Assembly: GCF_036898095.1 (NCBI RefSeq)
Contig: NC_090729.1
Location: forward strand, 74,236,081 to 74,300,080
Direction of reading: 5' to 3'
Length of the DNA: 64,000 nt
Source: Palaemon carinicauda
Taxonomy: Eukaryota; Arthropoda; Malacostraca; Decapoda; Palaemonidae
Part shown: positions 35,633 through 45,179 of the stretch, one piece after another
Numbering within the stretch: position 1 is the first letter of the stretch
Layout: every line of letters starts with the position of its first letter
Position numbers and translations under genes: made by a program
The notes under the pieces: generated by a model
Database searches by the model: none
Told to the model about the DNA's origin: nothing
Seen by the model: only the letters and a program-made list of their open reading frames with translations

Positions 35633-36504
35633 CTCAAATAGCTGACTTCCTCTTATATCTGAGGAAAGAACGATCTCTTTCAGCTCCCACTATCAAGGGT
35701 TACAGAAGCATGTTGGCATCAGTCTTCCGTCACAGAGGCTTAGATCTTTCCAACAATAAAGATCTACAGGACCTCCTTAAGTCTTTTGAGACCACGAAGG
35801 AGCGTCGTTTGGTTACACCTGGTTGGAATTTAGACGTGGTACTAAGATTCCTCATGTCAGACAGGTTCGAGCCGCTACAATCAGCCTCCCTGAAAGATCT
35901 CACCTTAAAGACTCTTTTCCTGGTTTGCCTAGCCACAGCTAAAAGAGTCAGTGAGATTCATGCCTTCAGCAAGAACATCGGTTTCTCATCTGAAACGGCT
36001 ACATGTTCTCTACAACTTGGTTTTCTAGCCAAAAACGAGCTACCTTCTCGACCTTGGCCAAAATCGTTCGATATTCCAAGCTTATCGAATATGGTTGGAA
36101 ATGAACTAGAAAGAGTCTTATGCCCGGTCAGAGCTCTTAAGTTCTATTTAAAACGAACTAAACCTTTAAGAGGCCCGTCTGAAGCTTTATGGTGTTCAGT
36201 TAAGAAACCATCTTTGCCTATGTCAAAGAATGCCTTATCCTATTTTATCAGACTGTTAATAGGAGAAGCTCATTCCCATCTGAATGAGGAAGACCAAGCT
36301 TTGCTGAGGGTAAGGACACATGAAGTTAGAGCTGTCGCAACTTCCGTGGCCTTTAAACAAAATAGATCTCTGCGAAGTATAATGGACGCAACCTATTGGA
36401 GAAGCAAGTCAGTGTTCGCGTCTTTTTATCTTAAGGATGTCCAGTCTCTTTACGAGGACTGCTACACTGGGACCATTCGTAGCAGCGAGTGCAGTAGTGG
36501 GTGA
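35461..36504 (+). CDS. Tyrosine recombinase (ORF3), element A
   Basis: The recognisable protein starts about C-L-Q-T-I-E-R-L-S-R-A-R-G-F (35461) and overlaps the RT end by about 170 nt, two frames away. The same frame is open back to 34456, but that part shadows RT. The core-binding domain has STLRVYQSKWEVFRNWCKS and TIKGYRSMLASVFRHRG. The catalytic residues are present, numbered from the ATG at 34456: Arg497 (AKRVSE), His622-x-x-Arg625 (THEVRA), Trp648 (TYWRSKS), Tyr658 (ASFYLKD). This is the R-HxxR-W/H-Y set of phage-integrase-type enzymes, which insert circular cDNA in DIRS elements. The last residues differ from B because two bases (AC) are missing after Y-E-D-C-Y-T, beyond the active site. 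Confidence 0.9.
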   Translation, partial: CLQTIERLSRARGFSKEAARAIARARRTSTLRVYQSKWEVFRNWCKSVSVSSTSASVTQIADFLLYLRKERSLSAPTIKGYRSMLASVFRHRGLDLSNNKDLQDLLKSFETTKERRLVTPGWNLDVVLRFLMSDRFEPLQSASLKDLTLKTLFLVCLATAKRVSEIHAFSKNIGFSSETATCSLQLGFLAKNELPSRPWPKSFDIPSLSNMVGNELERVLCPVRALKFYLKRTKPLRGPSEALWCSVKKPSLPMSKNALSYFIRLLIGEAHSHLNEEDQALLRVRTHEVRAVATSVAFKQNRSLRSIMDATYWRSKSVFASFYLKDVQSLYEDCYTGTIRSSECSSG

Positions 36505-36930
36505 GGGCTCAACCACTACAATTCCCTAATTCCATAACCTTTTTAATCTTTCTCTTGAAATGTTTTTATTGTTGTTTTTTTTGGGTTGTCCGGAAGGCTA
36601 AGAAGCCTTTCGCATCCTGGTTGATTTGGCGGGTGGTCAAAGTCATTTCTTGAGAAGCGCCTAGATTAGGGGTTTTGATGAGGTCCTGTTGTATGGGTTG
36701 CAACCCTTGATACTTCAGATCCTAGGGGTCGATCAGCATCCTGAGAGGATCGCGAGGCTCCGTAAGGAAGACGTACTTAAAAAGGCAGAGTAATTGTTCA
36801 AGTCGACTTCCTTACCAGGTACCTATTTATTTTGTTTTTGTTATTTTGATAACTTCTAAAATGAAATAAAAATTCTTAGCTCATAATAATGTAAACATAT
36901 AATGCTAGTCTCTACCCACCCCCCTGGGTG

Positions 36931-37031
36931 TGAATCAGCTATTATAATCACCGGCTAAGTTGAATATTGAAAAATGTTATTTTTATAATAAAATAAATTT
37001 TTGAATATACTTACCCGGTGATTATAAATTA
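36931..37031. repeat. Internal complementary region (ICR), element A
   Basis: The left half (to about 36975) is the reverse complement of the left terminus at 30751-30792. The right half is the reverse complement of the right terminus at about 37215-37262. Between the two CCGG blocks lie exactly 60 bases (36955-37014). In DIRS elements the ICR is the template for restoring the ends of circular cDNA. Confidence 0.9.
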
Positions 37032-37072
37032 AAGGACCCTCCCTTCCTCCCCAATAGAGACGCAGTGGACCG

Positions 37073-37228
37073 AGGAGAAAATTGAGTTCTTTGTTTACAT
37101 TGAGTACTGGGTACTTGGACGACAGATGGCGCTGTTGGGCACACCCGCAACCTGTATAGCGATCGCTGGCGAATTTTTCCTTAGAGTTTTCTGTCGATCA
37201 ACAGTGTTGCAGCTATTATAATCACCGG
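37073..37228 (-). repeat. Right inverted terminal repeat, element A
   Basis: Inverted copy of 30773-30928. The right-specific tail outside it starts GTAAGTATATTC (37229) and runs to about 37262. Confidence 0.9.
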
Positions 37229-37426
37229 GTAAGTATATTCAAAAATTTATCTTATAAAAATAACATAATTCATTCCTCAGCCCAAAAACCCATGATAACT
37301 CCTTAATAAATTGCTACACATAATTACACATAACATTGATACAATTGCATAATACAGAAATATCTAAAAAAGAATAATAATAAAGAAATAATAAATAAAA
37401 AAGGGGTTTTTAAATATTTAACTTAG

Positions 37427-37581
37427 CCGGTGAATATATAATAGCTGCTGCTCAGCGGCTCGACAGAAAACACACTCAAAAACTCGCGAGCGATCGCTAT
37501 GAAGGTTGCGGGTGTGCCCACCAGCGCCAACTATCGGCCAGATACCACTCCTGCATGTAAACAAACCCTTCAATTCTTCTC
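37427..37581 (+). repeat. Left inverted terminal repeat, element B
   Basis: 155 bp beginning CCGGTGAATATATAATAGC; matches 43775-43929 in inverted orientation without visible difference. Contains GCGATCGC. Preceded by the tail TTTAAATATTTAACTTAG. Confidence 0.92.
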
Positions 37582-37783
37582 TGTCGACCTTGACTACAAG
37601 ACGTATCAACTCTCGCTGTATAACCTGGAGTTTTCTCAACATATTTGGTGAAGTACTTCATTTTGGTTTGAGCTTTCGCAGTGCAGGTGTTTTTCCTCAA
37701 CTTAAACTCTTGAACTCTTTATTGGACAGATTTAATTGTTGATGACTTGGATTGTTTTTTGGACTTTCTTTGACTAATTCAAA

Positions 37784-40280
37784 ATGGCTGACCCTTCACA
37801 AGTACCTAGATTTCGTAAGTGTAATGCTAGGGACTGTAATAGGCGTCTTCCAAAGGCATCTCTCGACCCACATACTGTGTGTTCCAATTGTCGGGGTAAA
37901 ACCTGTCAATTGGGAGATCGGTGTGAGGAATGCGTGGGCCTTTCGAAATTCGATTGGCTCGAATACGATAAGTATGCACGTAGGCTAGAGAGAGATAGGG
38001 TAAGGAGGAGTTCCTCTAGGTCAGTAGATTTTTCCTCTCCACATACCCCTGAACCTAATCCTTCCCCTGTAGTGGTTGTACCTAACCCCCCTTCTGGCAC
38101 TCAGGAACCATCTATGCAAGACATGTTACGTGCTATTCATGCCTTGGGGGAAAGAGTTGAAGCGTTAGCAACTGATTCGTAATCAACTCATGGCTGACGT
38201 TAAAGAGCTTAAGTGTCAGAGTGCCACAGCGGAAAATAGTGGGAAAGTGATTAGTGCGCAAAGTGTTGTGAACAGTGTTGCGACCGAGGGTTCGTCTGTT
38301 CGTGCCTGTCGTTCACCTAGTCCGAGACCTCTTGCAAGCTCCCAAGCCCAGGGGAGAAGTTATGTCGTACGACTTATGGGTTCGAGAGGCCTTGATCAGC
38401 GAACAGACGTTCCCTCTATGGTATCAGGCGTATCTCACCAAGATCGCCCCTACCATAAGACGAGAGAGCCCATTTTCTCCTCGTCTTCCGAAGGCTTTTC
38501 GCATAAGAAACCGTGGAGCAAGGTTTCTAGGCCCCTTAAGCGAAAGTCGGTCCCTTCAGGACAGGTCCAGCATCCTGGATGTAGTCATTGGGACAGTTCT
38601 GACCCGTTGCAGTCATCGGATGACTGCTCGCCGCCTAAGCAGCAACGTTACACAGGCTCAGAAAGTCTTGGTGTAGGCAAGGTTGTGCCGTCTCAGACGT
38701 TAACCCCGTCGTTTACCGCACCCATTCCCGTGGACCCTAAATGGGTTATACTGCAGGACATGCAGACTAAGCTCGCCTCCCTTATGGAAGACTATTCTGC
38801 CGATAAGGTTCACGTTGAGCCTAGCCGTTTATCTCATCGAGATCCTGGCCTTCAGCCGCCCAAACGAACCTTTATGCGTCCTGTTGACGTTGGCGTAGCT
38901 AAGTCACGTCAGTCACGATATGTAGAGCCTCACTCGATGCGGTCTCGTGTTGATTTTCAGCCGCATTTGGACGTTAGGCCACTTACTAATGCTCCTGTTG
39001 ACGTTCAGGACGTTCGCCAACCATCGGAGTTGACTTGTTTTGACGCTGAGCGTCAACCACCGCAGTCTAGAGTTGTTTTGACTGCTCAGACTAGGCAGTC
39101 AAAACAGTCTCGAGTGGACGCCGAGCGTCCTCACGCACCTGTTGTTGTTGACAGTTCACAGACTGTTAAGCAGTTACATGACGTTGCGTCCTGGTCCGCT
39201 ACTAATGCACCAGTGCGTGTGGACGCTGCGTGTCAAGCATTGCCAACCCCTTTGCTTGTTTCTCAGCAGTTGTCAGATGAGGATCCTTCAGATGAGGACG
39301 TTGCTGACCCTCAGCATGATGATCATCCTTCGGATGTAGACGAACCCAGAACAGTTCCTCCATCAATGGACTTTAAGAAATTCATGTTAATTTTTAAGGA
39401 ATTGTTTCCCGATCACTTCGTCGCTGTTGCTCCTCGTTCGCCGCCGTCTGAGTTTGTTCTAGGCGTACCTGCTAACATGCCAGCCTTTACAAAACTTGTG
39501 CTCTCTCGCTCTTCCAAGAGAGCTTTACGGCTTTTAGGCGACTGGTTGGAAACCAAGAGGAGTTTGGGGAAGACGGCCTTTGCCTTCCCTCCGTCTAAAC
39601 TCTCGTCTAGATCGAGCGTCTGGTATGCCACGGGAGAAGTTCTCGGCTTGGGAGTCCCTGCCTCTGCCCAGGGCGACTTCTCAAGCCTTGTAGACTCTCC
39701 CCGCCGCCTAGCCATGAGACGCTCGAAGATTAGTTGGTCCTCCTCGGACCTTGACCATCTGCTGAAAGGCATTTACAGAGCCTTTGAAGTTTTCAACTTC
39801 CTTGACTGGTGTTTGGGAGCCTTAAGTAGGAAAATCTCATCGGCTGATAGAGATGTCTCCTTACTGATTATGTCCTGTATGGATAAAGCCATCCGCGATG
39901 GTTCCAATGAGCTCTCCTCCTCTTTTACGTCGGGAGTCCTAAAGAAGCGAGAGTCCCTTTGCTCTTTTCTTTTGGCAGGAGTTACTCCCTGTCAGAGATC
40001 TGAACTGCTCTTTGCTCCCTTATCAAAGTTTTTGTTCCCGCAACAATTGGTTAAGGACATAGCTTCTTCACTCGTGCAGAAGGACACCCATGACTTGGTT
40101 GCGTCCTCTGCTCGCAAAGGGACTCCTTCGACATCCTTTTCTGCAAGACCTAGGATAGACACTCCGGCGTCCAGATTTATTCCGCCCTTTCGTGGCAGAG
40201 CTCCCAGCAGGGGAAGTACTCGTGCCGAGGGAAAGAGAGGAAAGAAGAGAGGAGCCAAGTCCTCACGTGGCAGAGTCTGA
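37784..40280 (+). pseudogene. gag-like gene (ORF1), element B, one frameshift
   Basis: Starts MADPSQVPRFRKCNARDC at 37784 and is open to 38182, where an extra T (ACTGATTCGTAATC, compared with C-G-T-A-A-T-C after GAC in elements A and C) creates a TAA. The other reading resumes within eight bases and is open from 38190 to 40280. The Cys cluster matches element A (CX4C-X14-CX2C-X4-C-X5-CX2C). The linker is rich in D-V-Q/V-R-Q motifs and the C-terminal SSVWYATGEVLGLGVPASAQ domain is intact. The same extra base occurs in the second copy at about 55037, so it predates the duplication or is a shared assembly feature. Confidence 0.88.
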
Positions 40281-42339
40281 CTGCCCGCAGCCTCAGACAG
40301 CAGTAGGAGCCAGACTGAAGAACTTCTGGCAAGCCTGGGAGAAGAGGGGCGCAGACCAACAATCTGTGAGGTTGCTCAGAGAGGGGTACAAAATTCCATT
40401 TGTACGCAAACCTCCTCTAGCGACTTCCCCCATCGACCTCTCTCCCAGGTACCGAGAGGAGTCAAAGAGACAAGCCCTGAACCTAGAAGTGTCTCTTTTG
40501 CTAGAGAAGGGAGCGGTGGTGAAAGTCTCGGACCTTCAATCACCGGGGTTTTACAACCGTCTCTTCCTAGTACCGAAGAAGACAGGAGGTTGGAGACCGG
40601 TGCTAGACGTCAGTGCACTCAACGTCTTTGTTACGAAGTCAAAGTTCACTATGGAGATCACGAAATCAGTCTTAGCAGCGGTCAGGAAGGGAGACTGGAT
40701 GGTCTCTCTCGACCTAAGAGACGCATACTTCCACATCCCCATACACCCAGATTCCCAACCTTTTCTGACGTTTGTTTTCAACAATGTGGTATACCAGTTT
40801 CGGGCCCTGTGCTTTGGCCTAAGTCCTGCTCCTCTCGTGTTTACAAGGCTTATGAGGAATGTAGCAAAATTCCTCCATTTATCGGGAATCCGAGCCTCCC
40901 TGTACTTGGACGACTGGCTTCTCAGAGCCTCGTCCAGTCATCGCTGTCTGCAGGATCTTCATTGGACATTGGATCTGACCAAGGAATTGGGACTTTTGGT
41001 CAACCTAGAAAAGTCCCAGCTGATTCCATCCCAAACTATACTGTATTTAGGGATGGAGATTCGCTGTCCAGTTTTTCGGGCTTTTCCGTCTGCCCCCCGA
41101 ATAGAGCAAGCCCTGCTCAAAGTCCAACTGATGTTGAAGAGAGAACGATGCTCAGTCAGGAATTGGATGAGTCTAGTAGGAACTCTATCATCCCTGGAGC
41201 AGTTTGTCTCGCTAGGAAGGCTACACCTTCGACCTCTCCAGTTCCATCTAGCTTTTCACTGGAAAAAGGACAAGACGTTAGAGACGGTCTCAATCCCGAT
41301 CTCCGAACCAGTAAAGGCATGCCTGAATTGGTGGAACGACAATATCAGTCTGAGAGAGGGACTTTCCCTAGCAGTTCAGAACCCAAACCACGTACTATTC
41401 TCAGACGCGTCGGATTTGGGTTGGGGTGCGACCCTGGACGGTCGGGAATGCTCAGGTCTGTGGACCTCAAGTCAGAGGAGCATGCACATCAACGGCAAGG
41501 AGCTTTTGGCAGTCCACCTGGCCTTGATGAACTTCGAGAGTCTCCTTCGAAACAAAGTGGTAGAGATCAACTCCGACAATACCACAGCCTTGGCATACAT
41601 TTCCAAGCAAGGAGGCACCCACTCCCTGACGCTGTACGAGATCGCAAGGGACCTGCTCATTTGGTCAAGAGATCGAGGCATCTCCCTGTTAACGAGGTTT
41701 ATCCAGGGCGACTTGAACGTCTTAGCAGACTGCCTCAGTCGGAGGGGTCAGGTAATTCCTACGGAATGGACCCTCCACAAGGACGTGTGCAAGAGTCTTT
41801 GGGCGACTTGGGGTCAACCCACCATAGACCTCTTTGCAACCTCGATGACCAAGAGACTTCCAATCTATTGCTCTCCAGTCCCAGACCCAGCAGCAATACA
41901 CATAGACGCATTTCTTCTAGATTGGTCTCATCTGGACCTATATGCATTCCCACCATTCAAGATTGTCAACAAGGTACTGCAGAAGTTCGCCTCTCACGAA
42001 GGGACAAGGTTGACGTTAGTTGCTCCCCTCTGGCCCGCGAGAGAATGGTTCACCGAGGTACTTCGATGGCTGGTAGACTTTCCAAGGAGTCTTCCTCTAA
42101 GAGTAGATCTGTTACGTCAGCCCCACGTAAAGAATGTACACCAAAGCCTCCCCGCTCTTCGTCTGACTGCCTTCAGACTATCGAAAGACTCTCAAGAGCT
42201 CGAGGCTTTTCGAAGGAGGCAGCCAGTGCGATTGCAAGAGCGAGGAGAGCTTCTACCATTAGAGTATACCCGTCGAAGTGGGAAGTCTTCCGAGACTGGT
42301 GCAAGTCAGCATCTGTATCCTCGTCCAGTACCTCTGTAG
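40192..42339 (+). CDS. Reverse transcriptase/RNase H (ORF2), element B
   Basis: 715 codons, intact, overlapping gag by 89 nt in the +1 frame. The ATG at 40192 (MAELPAGEVLVPRE) aligns with an internal Val-Ala in element A, so the true start is uncertain. RT residues: Asp174 (LDLRDAYFHIPI) and Y238-L-D240-D241-W. RNase H motifs FSDASDLGWG, GKELLAVHLAL, NSDNTTALAY and LADCLSR are present. The conserved C-terminal IDLFATSMTKRLPIYC and YAFPPFKIV segment follows. Identical in length to the copy at 57053. Confidence 0.92.
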   Translation: MAELPAGEVLVPREREERREEPSPHVAESDCPQPQTAVGARLKNFWQAWEKRGADQQSVRLLREGYKIPFVRKPPLATSPIDLSPRYREESKRQALNLEVSLLLEKGAVVKVSDLQSPGFYNRLFLVPKKTGGWRPVLDVSALNVFVTKSKFTMEITKSVLAAVRKGDWMVSLDLRDAYFHIPIHPDSQPFLTFVFNNVVYQFRALCFGLSPAPLVFTRLMRNVAKFLHLSGIRASLYLDDWLLRASSSHRCLQDLHWTLDLTKELGLLVNLEKSQLIPSQTILYLGMEIRCPVFRAFPSAPRIEQALLKVQLMLKRERCSVRNWMSLVGTLSSLEQFVSLGRLHLRPLQFHLAFHWKKDKTLETVSIPISEPVKACLNWWNDNISLREGLSLAVQNPNHVLFSDASDLGWGATLDGRECSGLWTSSQRSMHINGKELLAVHLALMNFESLLRNKVVEINSDNTTALAYISKQGGTHSLTLYEIARDLLIWSRDRGISLLTRFIQGDLNVLADCLSRRGQVIPTEWTLHKDVCKSLWATWGQPTIDLFATSMTKRLPIYCSPVPDPAAIHIDAFLLDWSHLDLYAFPPFKIVNKVLQKFASHEGTRLTLVAPLWPAREWFTEVLRWLVDFPRSLPLRVDLLRQPHVKNVHQSLPALRLTAFRLSKDSQELEAFRRRQPVRLQERGELLPLEYTRRSGKSSETGASQHLYPRPVPL

Positions 42340-43238
42340 CCCAAATCGCTGATTTTCTCTTACACCTGAGAAAAGTTCGCTCCCTTTCAGCTACCACGAT
42401 CAAGGGCTACAGGAGCATGTTGGCTTCGGTCTTTCGGCATAGAGGCTTAGATCTTTCCAACAATAAAGATCTACAAGATCTCCTTAAGTCTTTTGAAACC
42501 TCTAAGGAACGTCGTTTGGCTACTCCTGGATGGAACTTAGACGTGGTCCTAAGGTTCCTCATGTCAGACAGGTTTGAGCCATTACATTCAGCCTCCCTGA
42601 AGGATCTCACTCTTAAGACTCTTTTCCTGGTGTGCTTGGCCTCGGCTAAAAGAGTCAGTGAACTTCATGCCTTCAGTAAGAACATTGGCTTTTCTACAGA
42701 AAAAGCCACTTGTTCTCTTCAACTTGGTTTCCTGGCCAAAAATGAACTGCCTTCTCGTCCTTGGCCTAAATCTTTTGATATTCCTTGCTTATCAGAGATC
42801 GTAGGCAACGAACTGGAAAGAGTGTTATGTCCCGTTAGAGCTCTTAAGTTCTATTTAGCTCGTACTAAGCCATTACGAGGTAAATCTGAAGCGTTATGGT
42901 GTTCGGTTAAGAAACCATCCTTACCTATGTCAAAGAATGCTTTGTCATATTTTATCAGATTTTTAATACGAGAAGCTCATTCCCACTTGAATGAGGAAGA
43001 CCAATCTTTGCTTAAGGTTAAGATGCACGAAATTAGAGCTATAGCAACCTCCGTGGCCTTCAAGCAAAATAGATCTCTGCAAAGTATCATGGACGCGACT
43101 TTTTGGAGAAGCAAGTCAGTGTTCGCGTCATTTTACTTGAAAGATGTCCAGACTCTTTACGAGGACTGCTACACACTGGGTCCATTCGTTGCAGCGAGTG
43201 CAGTAGTGGGTGAGGGTTCTACCACTACACTTCCCTAA
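42168..43238 (+). CDS. Tyrosine recombinase (ORF3), element B
   Basis: The recognisable protein begins about 42168 and overlaps the RT end by 172 nt. The frame is continuous upstream to 40590 through RT sequence. Catalytic residues, numbered from 40590: Arg688 (AKRVSE), His813-x-x-Arg816 (MHEIRA), Trp839 (TFWRSKS), Tyr849 (ASFYLKD). It ends LGPFVAASAVVGEGSTT..., probably the native C-terminus that element A has lost through a 2-nt deletion. Would insert circular cDNA; a complete-looking enzyme. Confidence 0.92.
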   Translation, partial: CLQTIERLSRARGFSKEAASAIARARRASTIRVYPSKWEVFRDWCKSASVSSSSTSVAQIADFLLHLRKVRSLSATTIKGYRSMLASVFRHRGLDLSNNKDLQDLLKSFETSKERRLATPGWNLDVVLRFLMSDRFEPLHSASLKDLTLKTLFLVCLASAKRVSELHAFSKNIGFSTEKATCSLQLGFLAKNELPSRPWPKSFDIPCLSEIVGNELERVLCPVRALKFYLARTKPLRGKSEALWCSVKKPSLPMSKNALSYFIRFLIREAHSHLNEEDQSLLKVKMHEIRAIATSVAFKQNRSLQSIMDATFWRSKSVFASFYLKDVQTLYEDCYTLGPFVAASAVVGEGSTTTLP

Positions 43239-43632
43239 TTCCAATATCCTTTTTAATCTGTCTCTTGAAATGTTTTTAATATTGTTTTTTTATGGGTTGT
43301 ACGGAAGGCTAAGAAGCCTTTCGCATCCTGGTTGATTTGGCGGGTGGTCAAAGTCATTTCTTGAGAGCGCCCAGATTAGGGGTTTGATGAGGTCCTGTTA
43401 GTATGGGTTGCAACCCTTCATACTTCAGCTCCTGGGAGTCTTTCAGCATCCTAAGAGGATCGCTGGGCTTCGTGAGGAAGACAGACTTACAAGGCAGAGT
43501 AATCGTCTAAGTCAACTTCCTTACCAGGTACCTATATATTTTGGTTTTGTTATATTGATAACTGTCAAAAACTCTTAGCATATAGGCTGTAAATTTAATT
43601 AACTCTGGTCTCTACCCACCGCCTTGGGTGTG

Positions 43633-43733
43633 AATCAGCTATTATATATTCACCGGCTAAGTTAAATATTTAAAAATGATATTTTAATTATAAAATAAAT
43701 TTTTGAATATACTTACCCGGTGAATATATAAAT
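43633..43733. repeat. Internal complementary region, element B
   Basis: Reverse complement of the joined outer ends. Exactly 60 bases (43657-43716) lie between the flanking CCGG blocks. Confidence 0.9.
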
Positions 43734-43774
43734 TAAAGGCCCTCCCTTCCTCCCCAATAGAGACGCAGCGGGAC

Positions 43775-43929
43775 GAGAAGAATTGAAGGGTTTGTTTACA
43801 TGCAGGAGTGGTATCTGGCCGATAGTTGGCGCTGGTGGGCACACCCGCAACCTTCATAGCGATCGCTCGCGAGTTTTTGAGTGTGTTTTCTGTCGAGCCG
43901 CTGAGCAGCAGCTATTATATATTCACCGG
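43775..43929 (-). repeat. Right inverted terminal repeat, element B
   Basis: Inverted copy of 37427-37581, followed by the right tail GTAAGTATATTC... to about 43975. Confidence 0.92.
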
Positions 43930-43975
43930 GTAAGTATATTCAAAAATTTATTTTATAATTAAAATATCATTTTTA

Positions 43976-44156
43976 TTGACACTCTACCTTAGAGACAGGC
44001 CAGCGCAGGTGTAGGAATTGCTACGCAGGAGGAAACGGAAGATCAGCGAGGAGGTAGAGACGGCGACTGCGTTAACTTACCGTAACTTACTCTAACTTAC
44101 ACTACGTGAACTTTAACCTAACTTAGCTTATTTTTTTTTTTTCAATTTTATATTTT
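43976..44156. other. Short spacer between B and the next fragment
   Basis: Noncoding; has three or four TAACTTAC-type units at 44090-44130 and a T run. Confidence 0.5.
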
Positions 44157-44562
44157 ATATTTTTTAAATATTAAACTTAGCCGGTGAATATATAAATAGC
44201 TGACGTCTCCGACGGTCGACAGATTCCAAAAACTCGCGAGCGATCGCCATGAATGCTGCCGGGTGTGCCCACCAGCGCCGACTATCGGCCAGATACCGCA
44301 TATACTTCTCAACCAAACCAGTTCTTCTCTGTCGGTGTTAAAGACAACACTGGTTTCGCTCGCGCTTGACCTCGAGTTTTCTACCGATTGGTGAAGTACT
44401 TGGTTTTGGTTTTATTGCTTTCGCCGTGTTGGATTATTCAATACTATCTTCAAAAGAAATGCTTTTGAAAGGAGAGGAAAAGTTTTTGCCCTTGCTTTTT
44501 TAATCTCGCTCTGGTTTTTCCATAGAGAAAAGATGGCCGACCCTTCCCTCAGTGTACGGAAG
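44157..44562 (+). mobile_element. 5'-end fragment of a further DIRS-like element
   Basis: Left tail (ending AACTTAG at 44180), left terminal repeat with GCGATCGC, leader with GGTGAAGTACTTGGTTTTGG, and a gag start (ATG 44534, MADPSLSVRKCVKRF) that stops after 15 codons. The rest is missing. Repeated at about 61018-61423. Confidence 0.8.
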
Positions 44563-44807
44563 TGTGTTAAAAGGTTTTAGTAATTATTTTATCAATTTAT
44601 AAATTATTGTTGATATTTATAAATTTACCTCTATATATTTTATATCTCACCCGCCTTTATTAGGCCTCTTCGATTAGCTTTCCATTTATACTAAACACCG
44701 AGATAAATTTTATGTTTTTGTTTATAAGCGGCCTTTACCTATTCTTTGTAGGCGGTCCTGGCTTGGAAAACGAAGTTAAACAACGTTGAGCCCATTCAAC
44801 TTTTATT
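44563..44807. other. AT-rich spacer before element C
   Basis: No gene or repeat recognised. Confidence 0.5.
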
Positions 44808-44826
44808 TTTTAAATATTAAACTTAG

Positions 44827-44978
44827 CCGGTGAATATATAATAGCTGACGTCTCCGGCGGCTCGACAGAAAAACACAAAAACTCGCGAGCGATCGCTATG
44901 AAGGTTGCGGGTGTGCCCACCAGCGCCAACTATCGGCCAGATACCGCATATACATGTAAACAGCTCCAGTTCTTCTCT
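44827..44978 (+). repeat. Left inverted terminal repeat, element C
   Basis: 152 bp starting CCGGTGAATATATAATAGC. GCGATCGC present. Preceded by AAATATTAAACTTAG. Confidence 0.9.
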
Positions 44979-45179
44979 GTTGGTCTTGTCGACAAGTTGT
45001 TCCATTACTCGCTGTTAACCTGGTGTTTTTCAACAGTCTTGGTGAAGTACTTCTTTTTGGTTTTGAGCTTTCGCAGTGCAGGTGTTTTTATTTTCAATTT
45101 AAACTCTTGAACTCTTTTTTGGATAGATTTAATTGTTGATGACTTTGGATTGTTTTTGGACTTTCTTTGACTTTTCAAA

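Larger units (their letters stand above)
30751..37262 (+). mobile_element. DIRS-like retrotransposon, element A (complete)
   Basis: About 6.5 kb: left inverted repeat, gag, RT/RNase H (+1 frame), tyrosine recombinase (back in the gag frame), ICR, right inverted repeat. There is no integrase and no LTR. This set is diagnostic of the DIRS order of YR retrotransposons. All three coding regions are open; the only visible lesion is a 2-nt loss near the very 3' end of the recombinase gene. It differs clearly in sequence from B and C (for example GATTATAATAG in the repeats where B and C have GAATATATAATAG). Confidence 0.92.
30648..37404. mobile_element. pogo-like MITE remnant split by DIRS element A
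   Basis: 30648-30750 begins CAGTAGTACCTCTACATACG, a pogo-like terminal sequence, and has ATTCGTTCCGGGAACTG. The text stops at the left end of element A and seems to resume at 37263 (ATAATTCATTCCTCAGCCC) to about 37404, where element B begins. So A lies inside an older interspersed repeat. The far terminus of the repeat was not identified. Confidence 0.45.
37405..43975 (+). mobile_element. DIRS-like retrotransposon, element B (complete)
   Basis: Same layout as A. Its two terminal repeats look identical over 155 bp, and RT and recombinase frames are uninterrupted, so it is probably a recent insertion. The only clear lesion is a 1-nt insertion in gag near 38179. The 3' part is repeated almost exactly at 54939-60836. 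Confidence 0.92.

Noticed and set aside
44090..44130. TAACTTAC / CCTAAC units, possible telomere-like repeat
   Set aside because: Only a few irregular units and not the arthropod TTAGG register.
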